Notes: a model not told the origin generated them from the sequence alone. DNA of 35,813 nt from an uncultured Bacteroidales bacterium (GCA_946407715.1 CAMJPH010000017.1:1-35813); one strand, 5' to 3'; positions 15,837-24,920 are shown, numbered from the stretch's first letter. Numbers and translations: made by a program.

Positions 15837-16466
15837 ATGGAAGAGAATCAAGAGAATAAGGCTCAAGAACAAAATGTTCAGGAACCCATAATGAACGAGA
15901 ATGTTCAAGAAAATACTGACAATTTGGCGGATAAAGATGAGAACACTGACAAAAACAGAAGAAATATTTTCTCAAGAAAGAAAGACAAAGAAAAATCGAA
16001 GTTGCAGGAAAAGGATGCGGAAATTGAGAAATTAAAAGCCGAGAAAGCCGAACTCAACGACCGTTTCCTGCGTCTTTTCTCCGAATTTGATAACTATAAG
16101 AAGCGCGTCAGCAAAGAGAAGTTGGACTTGATTGCCACTGCCTCCGAAAAGGTGCTGGTGAGCTTGCTGCCTGTCATCGACGATTTCGAGAGAGCTATTG
16201 CCGCCAATGAAAAGGCCGACAATATAGACTCCATCAAAGAAGGATTTAACTTGATTTACAATAAGTTGCTTCAGATGATGAAGCGTTTTGATGTGGAAGA
16301 AATCCAAGCCAAAGGCGAGGAATTTAATACAGATTTCCATGAAGCGGTCACTCATTTTCCAGCGCAAAAAGAGGAAGATAAGGGTAAGGTTATTGATGTG
16401 ACGGAAAAGGGTTATAAGTTGAAAGACAAGGTTATCCGCTACGCGAAAGTGGTTGTGGGTCAGTAA
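15837..16466 (+). CDS. grpE: nucleotide exchange factor GrpE
   Basis: A 209-residue co-chaperone that releases ADP from DnaK. I chose the ATG at 15837 (MEENQENK) over an in-frame TTG 18 bases upstream. The N-terminal ~60 residues are charged and disordered. A long coiled coil follows (EKDAEIEKLKAEKAELNDRFLRLFSEFDNYKKR), and then the conserved four-helix and beta-wing region (LLPVIDDFERAI, EGFNLIYNKLLQMMKRFDVEEI, FNTDFHEAVTHFP, VIDVTEKGYKLKDKVIRYAKVVV). dnaJ begins 16 bases downstream, the usual grpE-dnaJ pair. No CIRCE or other heat-shock operator was recognised upstream. Confidence 0.95.
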   Translation: MEENQENKAQEQNVQEPIMNENVQENTDNLADKDENTDKNRRNIFSRKKDKEKSKLQEKDAEIEKLKAEKAELNDRFLRLFSEFDNYKKRVSKEKLDLIATASEKVLVSLLPVIDDFERAIAANEKADNIDSIKEGFNLIYNKLLQMMKRFDVEEIQAKGEEFNTDFHEAVTHFPAQKEEDKGKVIDVTEKGYKLKDKVIRYAKVVVGQ

Positions 16467-16482
16467 GAAAGGAGACTAAACA

Positions 16483-17643
16483 ATGGAAAAAAGAGATTAC
16501 TATGAAGTGTTAGGGGTCACGAAAGAGGCCTCTGCCGACGAAATAAAGAAAGCCTACCGCAAGAAGGCGATGCAGTACCACCCCGACCGCAATCCCGGCA
16601 ACAAGGAAGCCGAGGAGAAGTTCAAGGAGGCTGCAGAGGCGTATGATGTGCTGAGCAACCCTGACAAGAAAGCGCGTTATGACCAGTTCGGTCATGCCGG
16701 AATGGGTGCCGAAGCCAGCGATTTTTCCGGCATGAACTTCAACGACATCTTCAGCCATTTTGCCGATATTTTCGGCGGCGGATTCGGTGGCGGATTTAGT
16801 GGATTCAGCGGATTCGGTGGATTTGGTGGTGGCGGCCAACAACGGCGTGTCCGCAGAGGCGGTGACATCCGTATCAAAGTGAAGCTGAACCTGGAGGAAG
16901 TGTCCGCTCCTATCGAAAAGAAGGTCAAACTCAACAAGCAAGTGGTTTGCCCACATTGCAACGGCACAGGTGCGAAAGATCCGAACAGTGTTACAACTTG
17001 CCCCGACTGTCACGGCAGCGGCCAAGTGGTGCGCCAACAACGCAGCATGTTCGGAATTATCCAGCAGGCATCTGTATGTCCGAAATGCGGCGGAACGGGC
17101 GAGGTCATCAAGGATCCGTGCCCGCATTGCCATGGCAACGGCACTGTGTCGGGCGAGGAAATCATCACCATCAACATCCCGGCGGGTGTCGATAACGGAA
17201 TGCAGATGACGGTTCCGCAGAAGGGACATGCCGCGCAGCGCGGCGGTGTCAACGGCGACCTGCTCGTCGTTTTTGAGGTGGCCGACCACGATGTGTTCGA
17301 ACGTGACGGCAACAACCTCTACCTCAACTATTACATCAGCATTCCGCAAGCAGCACTCGGTGCTTCCGTGGAGATTCCCACACTTACCGGCAAAGCGAAA
17401 ATCAAGATTGCCCCGGGCACGCAGAGCGGACAAATCCTGCGTCTGCAGGGGAAAGGATTACCACAGGTCAACTCGCGAATCGTCGGCGACCTCATCGTCA
17501 ACGTGAACGTGTGGACTCCGAAATCGCTCACTCGGGAAGAAAAAGCGATGCTGGAACAGTTGAGCACACACGAGAACTTTGTGCCAAAACCTGGAAAAAA
17601 CGATAAGAGTGTCTTTAACAGGGTAAAACAGTTCTTCAGCTGA
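16483..17643 (+). CDS. dnaJ: chaperone DnaJ
   Basis: A 386-residue type I Hsp40, the partner of DnaK. The J domain (residues 4-70) contains the HPD motif in [10 protein letters not shown] Gly/Phe-rich linker of [16 protein letters not shown] type follows at about 98-118. The zinc-binding region has four CxxCxGxG units ([32 protein letters not shown]) at about 157-227. Two beta-rich substrate-binding domains and a C-terminal dimerisation segment follow. All features are intact. It lies 16 bases after grpE, preceded by AGGAG, one of the few Shine-Dalgarno-like sites in the window (GAAAGGAGACTAAACA before the ATG). The transcript probably ends at the hairpin near 17809. Confidence 0.97.
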   Translation: MEKRDYYEVLGVTKEASADEIKKAYRKKAMQYHPDRNPGNKEAEEKFKEAAEAYDVLSNPDKKARYDQFGHAGMGAEASDFSGMNFNDIFSHFADIFGGGFGGGFSGFSGFGGFGGGGQQRRVRRGGDIRIKVKLNLEEVSAPIEKKVKLNKQVVCPHCNGTGAKDPNSVTTCPDCHGSGQVVRQQRSMFGIIQQASVCPKCGGTGEVIKDPCPHCHGNGTVSGEEIITINIPAGVDNGMQMTVPQKGHAAQRGGVNGDLLVVFEVADHDVFERDGNNLYLNYYISIPQAALGASVEIPTLTGKAKIKIAPGTQSGQILRLQGKGLPQVNSRIVGDLIVNVNVWTPKSLTREEKAMLEQLSTHENFVPKPGKNDKSVFNRVKQFFS

Positions 17644-17808
17644 TTTTAAATCCTAATTTTGACTGGGTTTTGCACGTTTTTTTCGAAATCTTTCCTAATC
17701 CATATCAATAAACCTTTTATTTTTAACAACAATTAGTTAAAATTAAATCCAAATTTTGTAATTTTCAGACACAACTATTTTGTTATTAGCATATTAAAAA
17801 AAAAGTTT

Positions 17809-17836
17809 AAAAACCACTTGACAAAAGTGGTTTTTT
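17809..17836 (+). terminator. Rho-independent terminator overlapping the next promoter
   Basis: Eleven-base perfect stem (AAAAACCACTT, 17809-17819; AAGTGGTTTTT, 17825-17835), five-base loop GACAA and a T6 tract. It can end the dnaJ transcript. The sequence TTGACA at 17818-17823 spans the stem top and loop and sits 17 bases before TATTTTTG of the following gene. Confidence 0.8.
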
Positions 17837-17848
17837 GTTGTATTTTTG
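17818..17848 (+). promoter_or_regulatory. promoter of the EEP gene
   Basis: TTGACA at 17818-17823, a 17-base spacer, and TATTTTTG at 17841-17848, which ends 22 bases before the ATG at 17871. It has both a classic -35-like element and the Bacteroidota -7 box. Its upstream half lies inside the terminator hairpin. Confidence 0.6.
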
Positions 17849-17870
17849 TCGCAACAAATTGAAGACAAAA

Positions 17871-18899
17871 ATGAAAAGAATTTGTTTTTTGATATGCGGT
17901 TTAATGTGGTGTTTGTGTGGCTGGTCGCAGCCCACGGACACCCTGCACAGAATAATGTTCTACAATGTGGAGAATCTGTTTCACCCATCAGACGACAGTT
18001 TGAAGGCAGATGACGATTTCACTCCGACAGGCAGCTATCACTGGACTTATAAGAAGTATTATCGGAAGATTGCAATGATAGGGAAGGTGATTGTGGCGGC
18101 GGGAATGGGTGACCCGCCGTGGCTTGTCGGATTAGCGGAAATCGAGAACGAAAAAGTGCTGAAAGATTTATGCTACAACTCGCCGCTGCGGAAATACCGG
18201 TACAGGTTCGTCCATTACGACTCTCCTGACCGCCGCGGCGTGGATGTGGCACTGCTTTACCGGGACAGCTGCGTGAGGGTGCTGCGTAGCCGCAAAATCC
18301 CCGTGATCTTCCCGTTCGACACGTTCGCCCGCAATCGCGACATCCTCTATGCTGTGGTGCGGTTCCCTTCGGGCGACTCACTGAATATGCTGGTGAACCA
18401 CTGGACTTCGCGATACGGCGGGTACGTCGCCACTGTGCCCAAACGCAACCACTACGCCACTGTGGTGCGGCACTGCGTGGACTCGCTGATGGCAGAGAAT
18501 CCTCATGCCAAAATCCTGATTACCGGCGACTTCAACGATTATCCCACCGATGAGAGTATGCACAATTATCTTCGGGTGAAGGAGTTCAGCACGCGCCTTC
18601 CGAGAGACACTCTCTACAACCTGATGCTCCCTTTTGCGCGACAGAGTCTGCACGGTTCCCACAAGCACGAGGACTTCTGGGGCTGTCTGGACCAGTTTAT
18701 TGTGTCCGATGCTTGGCTGACAGACAGTTCCGGCGTGCATCAGATCGGCGCGGCACGTATCTTCGATGCGGATTTCCTGTTGGTGGACGATGAGAAATAT
18801 GGCGGGAAAAAGAACTACCGCACTTTTCTCGGCCCTCGCTACATCGGCGGCTTCGCCGACCATCTGCCCGTGTATGTGGAATTTGTAAATGGCCAATAG
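17871..18899 (+). CDS. exported endonuclease/exonuclease/phosphatase-family protein
   Basis: A 342-residue secreted protein of the EEP (DNase I-like) fold. The ATG at 17871 gives the signal peptide MKRICFLICGLMWCLCGWSQ. An upstream in-frame start would lie within the promoter and is rejected. Active-site motifs in order: FYNVENLF (Asn), GLAEIENEKVL (metal-binding Glu), RRGVDVALLYR, VNHWTSRYGG, ITGDFNDYPTDESM (catalytic Asp-x-Asn) and DQFIVSD. A C-terminal DHLPVYVEF holds the Asp-His pair. Family members hydrolyse phosphodiester bonds in nucleic acids or phosphoinositides. An exported bacterial version is probably a nutritional nuclease. It is a single-gene unit. Confidence 0.9.
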   Translation: MKRICFLICGLMWCLCGWSQPTDTLHRIMFYNVENLFHPSDDSLKADDDFTPTGSYHWTYKKYYRKIAMIGKVIVAAGMGDPPWLVGLAEIENEKVLKDLCYNSPLRKYRYRFVHYDSPDRRGVDVALLYRDSCVRVLRSRKIPVIFPFDTFARNRDILYAVVRFPSGDSLNMLVNHWTSRYGGYVATVPKRNHYATVVRHCVDSLMAENPHAKILITGDFNDYPTDESMHNYLRVKEFSTRLPRDTLYNLMLPFARQSLHGSHKHEDFWGCLDQFIVSDAWLTDSSGVHQIGAARIFDADFLLVDDEKYGGKKNYRTFLGPRYIGGFADHLPVYVEFVNGQ

Positions 18900-19013
18900 C
18901 TAAAAGCCAAAAGCCATGATCATTATCATTGGTCTTTGTCTAAGTTTTGGTAGAAATTTGGTGTGGTTGTCAATAATCTTTCAGCAAACGATGGTTCGTA
19001 TGCCAAAAAAGTG

Positions 19014-19021
19014 TATTTTTG
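19014..19021 (+). promoter_or_regulatory. -7 promoter box of rpsP
   Basis: TATTTTTG after GTG and before CCACC, 36 bases before the rpsP ATG. This is the longest leader among the boxes found here. Confidence 0.6.
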
Positions 19022-19057
19022 CCACCGAATTTTTTAACCCTTAAAAATTAACGTATT

Positions 19058-19627
19058 ATGGCAACAAGAATCAGATTACAAAGACGCGGTAAGAAGAACC
19101 AACCTTTTTACCACCTTGTAATTGCGGATGGTCGAGCACCACGTGACGGACGATTCATCGAGGACTTGGGTACCTACAACCCGCTGACCAATCCTGCAAC
19201 TCTCAACATCAATTTCGACAGAGCTTTGTATTGGTTGGAAGTGGGCGCCACTCCTTCTGATACCGCCCGTGCGATTCTCAAACGTGAAGGTGTTTACATG
19301 ATGAAACACCTCAAAGGCGGTGTGGCCAAGGGCGCTTTCAGTGAGACCGAGGCTCAACGCAGATTCGACGCCTGGAAGCAGGAGAAAAACTCCAAACTGA
19401 AAGACGTTGAAAATGCCGAGAGAGAAGCCAAGCGCAAAGTCGTGAAAGAGCGTCTCGCTGCTGAAACGAAAGTGAAAGAAGCCATCTCCGCAAAAGTGGC
19501 CGCAAAGGCTGCTGAAATCGCCGCTGCTCAGGCAAAGGCTGCTCAAGAAGCCGCTGAAGCCGCTGCCGCCGAGGCCGCTGCTGAAGAAGCTCCCGCCGCT
19601 GAAGCCGAACAACCGGCTGCTGAATAG
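19058..19627 (+). CDS. rpsP: 30S ribosomal protein S16 with long C-terminal tail
   Basis: Residues 1-~85 are a complete S16 (MATRIRLQRRGKKNQPFYHLVIADGRAPRDGRFIEDLGTYNP and the ALYWLEVGATPSDTARAIL segment), needed for 30S assembly. The protein continues to 189 residues, against about 80-90 in Escherichia coli. The extension is a charged helix (WKQEKNSKLKDVENAEREAKRK) followed by an Ala/Glu-rich low-complexity tail from about residue 145 (AAKAAEIAAAQAKAAQEAAEAA). Such tails are known in Bacteroidota S16. It is followed by rimM with 17 bases between, the conserved S16-RimM arrangement. Confidence 0.96.
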   Translation: MATRIRLQRRGKKNQPFYHLVIADGRAPRDGRFIEDLGTYNPLTNPATLNINFDRALYWLEVGATPSDTARAILKREGVYMMKHLKGGVAKGAFSETEAQRRFDAWKQEKNSKLKDVENAEREAKRKVVKERLAAETKVKEAISAKVAAKAAEIAAAQAKAAQEAAEAAAAEAAAEEAPAAEAEQPAAE

Positions 19628-19644
19628 TTTTTTTCCGCCTGATT

Positions 19645-20172
19645 ATGGCAGACAAAAACTTCTACTATTTAGGCACACTAACAAAACCTTTCGGATTGAA
19701 AGGAGAGTTGTGTGCCTTTTTTGATGTCGATGACTGCGAACGCTACCTCAACCTTGAGGCCGTGTTCATCGAAACCGAGGGGGAAATGCTCCCCTATATG
19801 ATTGAGAAACTGCAATATCGCGGCAACAACCAGTTTGTCGTCAAATTGCAGGACGTGGACATAAACAACGTGCGCGAATTTGTGCAGACGGATCTGTATC
19901 TACCACTTAGCAGCCTGCCGAAACTCACCGGCAACCGGTTCTATTTCCACGAAGTGATTGGCTTTAAAGTCGTTGACGACCGCTTGGGTGAAATCGGTAC
20001 CTGCAAGGATTTCATAGAACTCACCAACAATCCGCTGATGCAAGTTGACCATGACGGAACCGAAATCCTCATCCCCGCCTCCCAACAGTTCGTCACCAAA
20101 GTTGACAGGGAAAACAAAACCCTGTACGTCACCACGCCCGAAGGGTTGGTGGATTTGTATCTTGACCGATAA
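19645..20172 (+). CDS. rimM: ribosome maturation factor RimM
   Basis: A 175-residue 30S maturation factor that binds S19 and acts on the 16S rRNA head domain. The N-terminal RimM domain starts YLGTLTKPFGLKGELCAFFDVDD. The C-terminal PRC-barrel-like domain has FYFHEVIGFKVVDDRLGEIGTCKDFIEL, NPLMQVDHDGTEILIPA and ends VTTPEGLVDLYL. Length and domain order are normal. It is coupled to rpsP upstream. A GTAGAGACG palindrome lies 34 bases after the stop. Confidence 0.93.
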   Translation: MADKNFYYLGTLTKPFGLKGELCAFFDVDDCERYLNLEAVFIETEGEMLPYMIEKLQYRGNNQFVVKLQDVDINNVREFVQTDLYLPLSSLPKLTGNRFYFHEVIGFKVVDDRLGEIGTCKDFIELTNNPLMQVDHDGTEILIPASQQFVTKVDRENKTLYVTTPEGLVDLYLDR

Positions 20173-20205
20173 CAATCCGTTTCCCAAAAAATTGTGTCTT
20201 TCCAT

Positions 20206-20235
20206 TGTAGAGACATTTCATGAAACGTCTCTACA
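20206..20235 (+). repeat. GTAGAGACG palindrome, rimM-purA spacer copy
   Basis: Arms TGTAGAGACATTTCA and TGAAACGTCTCTACA with one mismatch in fifteen pairs and no loop. It is closely related to the in-frame copy at 14743, sharing the preceding TTCCAT and the TTTC/GAAA centre. Confidence 0.85.
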
Positions 20236-20274
20236 GCGTCAATTTTATCTGTCTGTGTATATTCGTAATTTATG

Positions 20275-20282
20275 TATATTTG
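20275..20282 (+). promoter_or_regulatory. -7 promoter box of purA
   Basis: TATATTTG followed by CCCCG, ending 24 bases before the purA ATG at 20307. It shows that the longer open frame beginning at 20220 is not the real gene start. Confidence 0.6.
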
Positions 20283-20306
20283 CCCCGTTTTTCAAAAAAC
20301 GAGAAT

Positions 20307-21575
20307 ATGAAAATGGACATTCTGCTCGGCCTGCAATGGGGCGATGAAGGAAAAGGAAAAATCGTGGACGTTCTCACGCCCAAATATGATGTGATTGCCC
20401 GTTTCCAAGGTGGTCCCAATGCCGGCCACTCCTTGGAATTCAATGGAATACGGCACGTACTGCACATTATCCCCTCCGGCATCTTCCACAAAGAGAAGAC
20501 CAACATCATCGGCAATGGCGTGGTTATCGACCCCATAATCTTTGAAGAGGAAATCAATGCGCTGATAAACATGGGGTTGACACCTACCGATAACCTCTAT
20601 ATCTCCCGCAAGGCGCACCTCATCCTGCCCACCCACAAACTGTTGGATGCCGCACAGGAAGCCCACAAAGGCAACATGAAGATCGGCTCAACGCTGAAGG
20701 GCATCGGACCGACCTATACGGACAAGACCGCCCGCACAGGGCTGCGCGTTTGCGACCTCGAATCCCCTGATTTTGAGGCCAAATACCGCAAAAACATCGA
20801 GGAACATATCGAAATACTGCAAAACTATCATTTCGACTATGCCGCGAAACTTACCGAGTTGGACACCCAATGGCGCAAATCATTGGAAACGATTCGGAAA
20901 TTCAAATTTATTGATAGCGAATACGTTGTTCACCAATATCTTACCGAAGAGAAAACCGTTCTGGCAGAAGGTGCGCAAGGCACGCTGTTAGATGTGGAGT
21001 TCGGTGCGTATCCGTTCGTGACCTCCTCCAACACTATCGCCGCAGGCGCGTTTACCGGACTCGGACTTGCACCTCACTACGCCGGTCGGGTTTTCGGTAT
21101 CGTGAAAGCCTACTGCACCCGCGTGGGCAGCGGTCCCTTCCCGACGGAACTTTTCGACGAAACCGGCGAATTTCTCCGCAAAGAAGGCAACGAGTACGGC
21201 GCAACAACCGGCAGACCAAGACGTTGCGGATGGCTTGACCTGGTGGCTCTCCAATATGCTTTGATGATCAACGGCGTGACCGATATCGCTCTCACCAAGG
21301 CTGATGTGCTCGACAAATTCGACGAAATCAAGGTCTGCACAGCCTATCGCGTCAACGGCGAACTCACCGACCGAATGCCTTCTGCCACCGATGTGGAAAT
21401 CGAACCTGTCTATACTACCCTGCCCGGCTGGAAAGCGGATATTTCCAAATGCAAAACGTACGAAGAACTTCCGAAAACGTTCAAGGATTATATCCAATTT
21501 ATTGAAGACAAAACCAATACTAAAATATCCATTGTGTCCGTGAGCCCCGATCGCGAAGGTACTATCTTCAGATAA
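20307..21575 (+). CDS. purA: adenylosuccinate synthetase
   Basis: Catalyses IMP + Asp + GTP to adenylosuccinate, the first committed step to AMP. I place the start at ATG 20307 (MKMDILLGLQWGDEGKGKIVD), giving 422 residues, normal for the family. The longer frame from 20220 runs through the promoter and a palindrome. Motifs: the GTP-binding loop WGDEGKGK (residues ~11-18), GGPNAGHSL with the catalytic His, GSTLKGIGPTYTDK, EGAQGTLLDVEFGAYPFVTSS, TRVGSGPFPTEL, TTGRPRRCGWLD and TKADVLD (nucleotide base recognition). All are intact. It is followed after 30 bases of TTCATCG repeats by the TldD-like gene. Confidence 0.96.
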   Translation: MKMDILLGLQWGDEGKGKIVDVLTPKYDVIARFQGGPNAGHSLEFNGIRHVLHIIPSGIFHKEKTNIIGNGVVIDPIIFEEEINALINMGLTPTDNLYISRKAHLILPTHKLLDAAQEAHKGNMKIGSTLKGIGPTYTDKTARTGLRVCDLESPDFEAKYRKNIEEHIEILQNYHFDYAAKLTELDTQWRKSLETIRKFKFIDSEYVVHQYLTEEKTVLAEGAQGTLLDVEFGAYPFVTSSNTIAAGAFTGLGLAPHYAGRVFGIVKAYCTRVGSGPFPTELFDETGEFLRKEGNEYGATTGRPRRCGWLDLVALQYALMINGVTDIALTKADVLDKFDEIKVCTAYRVNGELTDRMPSATDVEIEPVYTTLPGWKADISKCKTYEELPKTFKDYIQFIEDKTNTKISIVSVSPDREGTIFR

Positions 21576-21604
21576 CCTTCATCGCTCTTCATCGTCTTTC
21601 ATCG
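21576..21604 (+). repeat. TTCATCG triplet between purA and the TldD-like gene
   Basis: Three TTCATCG units separated by CTC and TCT, the reverse-complement theme of the GACGATGAAA array after tatD. It fills the whole spacer up to the ATG at 21606. Confidence 0.75.
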
Positions 21605-21605
21605 A

Positions 21606-24600
21606 ATGCTTTTCTCCCCAAAAGACTGGTTTCTTTCATTCGTCTGCTGTACTCTGCTTTTGGCTGGCTGTATGGCTGCTAAGGCACAAACTTCACCTGA
21701 GGACGATGAAATGCTGATAGTTCTCCAACAATCAATGAATCATCACTTTGACTCGTTGAAACGCACGAATTACCCTGTCTATTACATGGCCTACAGGGTG
21801 AAAGAGACAACCGTGCATCGGGCAAGTGCCAATTTTGGGTACATATATGACAATTCCAGCTCACAATCGGCACTTTTGACCATCGAAATCCGTGTCGGGT
21901 CTCCGCAAACCGATAATCATCACTATCTGTCATGTCAAAACAACCTGAAAATCAGACAAATTGCGTTGCCTTTGGATTGTGACACCGCCTTAATCAAAAA
22001 AATCATTACGGAGGAAACAAATCGGACATACGCGGAATCCGTTCTGCAATTTATTGAAAATCAGGTAAAAGAAAAAACATTTCGACAAGATGACGATGAA
22101 ACCTACGCTTTCCTGACCTTTGCTTTCGACCAATATTATGAACCGCCTGTGACAGACACGCATTGGGATGAGGATAATATTGCCCAAATTCTTCGTCACT
22201 GCACAAAAGAAACCTCTTTATCTCCGGAACTCACCGAGATATCCGCCAACCTCGTTTTTCAAACAACTCGTAAATATTTGGTTACCAGCGAAAAACGTAA
22301 TGTTGTAGAAAATCATTGCTCTACCCTACTGACGTTGAAAACAGAAGGATTATCCTCTAAAAATATTCTGGAACATATTGAACACCAACACTTTGCCAAT
22401 TTCCCCGAACAGCTCCCCGATGCCGATGTTTTGCAAAGAGAGATACAGGAAATGGAAGTCCGGCTGTCGAACATCCTTCACGCGCCTGATTATTTTTCGG
22501 ATAACGTGATGGATTTTGAAACGGCCAAGGTTCCCGTTCTTCTCTCCGAGAAAGCGGCTTCCATTCTGGCGCATAATCTGTTTGGGCACGAAATGGAAAA
22601 ACCTCGTCACCATTTTTTGCAAGGGAAATTGCTTCCTGAAGAGTTTTCCGTCATTTGCGACCCGACAATCCCGAAATATGACAGACATCTCTTAAGTGGA
22701 AGCTATCACTTTGACGACGAAGCAATTAACAGCCAACGCATTACATTGATTGACAAAGGTGCATTGGAACAACTGCCCTCCACCCGCACGCAACAGCCGG
22801 GTTCTTCATATTCAAACGGACATGCAAGAGGTAATCTGCAACTGCCGTCTTCAAGACTATCCAATGTGATTGTAACCTCCAGTAAATCGCAGGATGACAA
22901 CCAATTAAGGGAACGTTTGATTGCGGAAGCTAATCAACAGAATAAAAAATTCGGATTATACGTGGAAGAGGCCGAGATTGTTTGTGATACCACAAACGAT
23001 ATAATAACAATTTATCCCACCGTATGTTATAAGATCTTTGCCAATAATCTTCCCGATGAAGATGTGTGTGGCATTGTCATCCGTGGCAGTGCGCGGCAGT
23101 GGTTCAACAACTTGATTGCTGGAGGCATCACATCGGGCAGTGTTTCCTTTGTTTGTCATAACCGAAATGATAAAATGGTCACCCACAGCTGTTCTCCCGC
23201 GCTGCTTTTCAGAAAGGCAGATGTCTATCCTGCAACAAAAAAACAAAGCAAACGCATTGTCAGCCAAATTGTTGCTCCTGTCTTTGACACAAAGGAGAAC
23301 GTATCCGAGCTGTTTTTCCAAACCGCCCAAATGGAATGGGCCACCGACATCAAAGAAATGACGGTTGGGGACATCAATGCTCCTTATTATCAGGATTATT
23401 TGATGACTGATGCAAAGATCTTCACTGTTGAAGCCTCCGAAGGAAGTCTTTTCCGCTCGAATGAGAAACACGTTCGGCAATTAGTTCCTAAAGTGCTGTT
23501 AGGCGGTGATTTATCCAACAATGAAAATCTATTTGATGAGTCAGAAGCGCTTCCAAGGGGTTATACATTGTCTGTTGACAACCTTAACGGAGTTTTTGTC
23601 CGAGACTTCCGCAAAGCCACAGAAGCGGAATATCTGAAAGCTGTCACAAATTGGGAGACCAAGAAGACAACAACGCAACAGCCAGAATATAAGCCAGTTC
23701 GAGAGCGTTCAAATGCAAGAATCAGCCAAACCTTTAACGAACAACAATTCAATTTCCCAACCTTGAACGAGTTGGAGCTTCTCGCCCGCGAAACCTCAGC
23801 TTCACTCGCCAAACACAATTTCATAAACCAATCAGGTGTCAACATATATATAATGATGGGCAACACCTATTTCTGGAACAGCGAAAAAACCACCTATATT
23901 CGTCCGGTTTCCATTATAGGGATGCAAATATACGGGGCGGTGCAAACAGGCAGTGGTGAGGAATACATGGACGGCAAAACAATTTTCTTCCCCTGCATAG
24001 AGTCTCTCCTTTCTTCAAAATCTATTCAGAATGAGATAGAACTGTTTGTTTCTCATTTGCGAGAGGTAAAGAGTTCCGGCAATAACATGGCGGACTGCTT
24101 TTCCGGCCCAGTTTTGATAGAAGGCGAGGCGGTGGGACAATTTTTGGTTTCCGCACTATTGGAAGGTAATCCCAACTTGCTGGCACAAAGAAAATATGCT
24201 TTAATATCGGATGCAAATCGTAAGAACAAATCCTATTCTTTTGAGAACCAATTGGATAAAATCATCACCTCAAAAAAGATTACGGTCACAGCGAACAAAT
24301 CCGGTGATGTTTTTGACAAATCTGCATTCAACCGCTATGAAAAAACGGACGCAGAGGGCGTAGAGACACAGGAAACAGAAATCATCCGTGACGGTGAGTT
24401 AATAGCCCTGATGGGCAACAGAAATATCACAAAATCAACAACTTACAGTAATGGTTTCCAACAACTATCTATCCATAACGAAGGTTGTTTTGCCACGAAA
24501 GGCGCCTCGCGACTTGATTTTGAGCATAAAACCTCCGTTTCGCACAAAAAACTCAAACAACTGCTTATCAAAGAGGCAAAAAAACAGGGTTGCCGGTACG

Positions 24601-24920
24601 CGTACATCATTCGCCAGTTTTACGATGCTAATATCCAAAACATTCTGGACAAACAATCTTCCGATTACGTCCAGTTACTGCAATGCTATCGTGTGGATGT
24701 GCGCACAGGCAAAGAATTCCCGATAACCGATGCCAAGATGCCGAAACCCAATTTCTATCTACTGGAAAACATCCTGTATGTCTCTGATAAACAAGCCGAT
24801 TTTCCTGTCATGATGCAGGTTCCTGGCGCAGCGGGCACCCGCGATTTCCCTTTCGCCGGTGTGCCCACGTGCATCATCGCACCTGACGGGCTACTGTTAC
24901 ATTCTTCGCATGTACAATAA
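21606..24920 (+). CDS. exported tandem TldD/TldE-like protein, putative pseudo-metalloprotease
   Basis: A 1104-residue protein with signal peptide and possible lipobox LAGC (Cys near residue 22). It reads as two TldD/PmbA-type units in one chain. Unit 1 (~30-600) has the Bacteroidota TldD-related N-terminus (PVYYMAYRVKETTVHRASANFG, IEIRVGSPQTDN) and the core VLLSEKAASILAHNLFGHEMEK, then CDPTIP, DDEAINSQRITLIDKGALEQL, SSYSNGHARG. Unit 2 (~700-1080) has FSGPVLIEGEAVGQFL (~832), AEGVETQETEIIRDGELIALM (~915) and TYSNGFQQ. TldD carries HExxGH. Here residues 323-328 are HNLFGH, with both His kept but the catalytic Glu replaced by Asn. Unit 2 has no such motif, like TldE. Classical TldD-TldE is a heterodimeric protease that trims peptides. 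Here it is fused and secreted. Confidence 0.75.
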   Translation: MLFSPKDWFLSFVCCTLLLAGCMAAKAQTSPEDDEMLIVLQQSMNHHFDSLKRTNYPVYYMAYRVKETTVHRASANFGYIYDNSSSQSALLTIEIRVGSPQTDNHHYLSCQNNLKIRQIALPLDCDTALIKKIITEETNRTYAESVLQFIENQVKEKTFRQDDDETYAFLTFAFDQYYEPPVTDTHWDEDNIAQILRHCTKETSLSPELTEISANLVFQTTRKYLVTSEKRNVVENHCSTLLTLKTEGLSSKNILEHIEHQHFANFPEQLPDADVLQREIQEMEVRLSNILHAPDYFSDNVMDFETAKVPVLLSEKAASILAHNLFGHEMEKPRHHFLQGKLLPEEFSVICDPTIPKYDRHLLSGSYHFDDEAINSQRITLIDKGALEQLPSTRTQQPGSSYSNGHARGNLQLPSSRLSNVIVTSSKSQDDNQLRERLIAEANQQNKKFGLYVEEAEIVCDTTNDIITIYPTVCYKIFANNLPDEDVCGIVIRGSARQWFNNLIAGGITSGSVSFVCHNRNDKMVTHSCSPALLFRKADVYPATKKQSKRIVSQIVAPVFDTKENVSELFFQTAQMEWATDIKEMTVGDINAPYYQDYLMTDAKIFTVEASEGSLFRSNEKHVRQLVPKVLLGGDLSNNENLFDESEALPRGYTLSVDNLNGVFVRDFRKATEAEYLKAVTNWETKKTTTQQPEYKPVRERSNARISQTFNEQQFNFPTLNELELLARETSASLAKHNFINQSGVNIYIMMGNTYFWNSEKTTYIRPVSIIGMQIYGAVQTGSGEEYMDGKTIFFPCIESLLSSKSIQNEIELFVSHLREVKSSGNNMADCFSGPVLIEGEAVGQFLVSALLEGNPNLLAQRKYALISDANRKNKSYSFENQLDKIITSKKITVTANKSGDVFDKSAFNRYEKTDAEGVETQETEIIRDGELIALMGNRNITKSTTYSNGFQQLSIHNEGCFATKGASRLDFEHKTSVSHKKLKQLLIKEAKKQGCRYAYIIRQFYDANIQNILDKQSSDYVQLLQCYRVDVRTGKEFPITDAKMPKPNFYLLENILYVSDKQADFPVMMQVPGAAGTRDFPFAGVPTCIIAPDGLLLHSSHVQ

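Noticed and set aside
17644..17808. Riboswitch or small RNA in the AT-rich spacer after dnaJ
   Set aside because: No recognisable structure or conserved motif except the terminator hairpin at its end.
17835..17870. Upstream start for the EEP gene
   Set aside because: It would begin inside the terminator/promoter. The ATG at 17871 gives a clean signal peptide.
20220..20306. Upstream extension of purA giving a hydrophobic N-terminus
   Set aside because: It runs through the palindrome and the -7 box, and PurA is cytoplasmic with a conserved start at the ATG at 20307.
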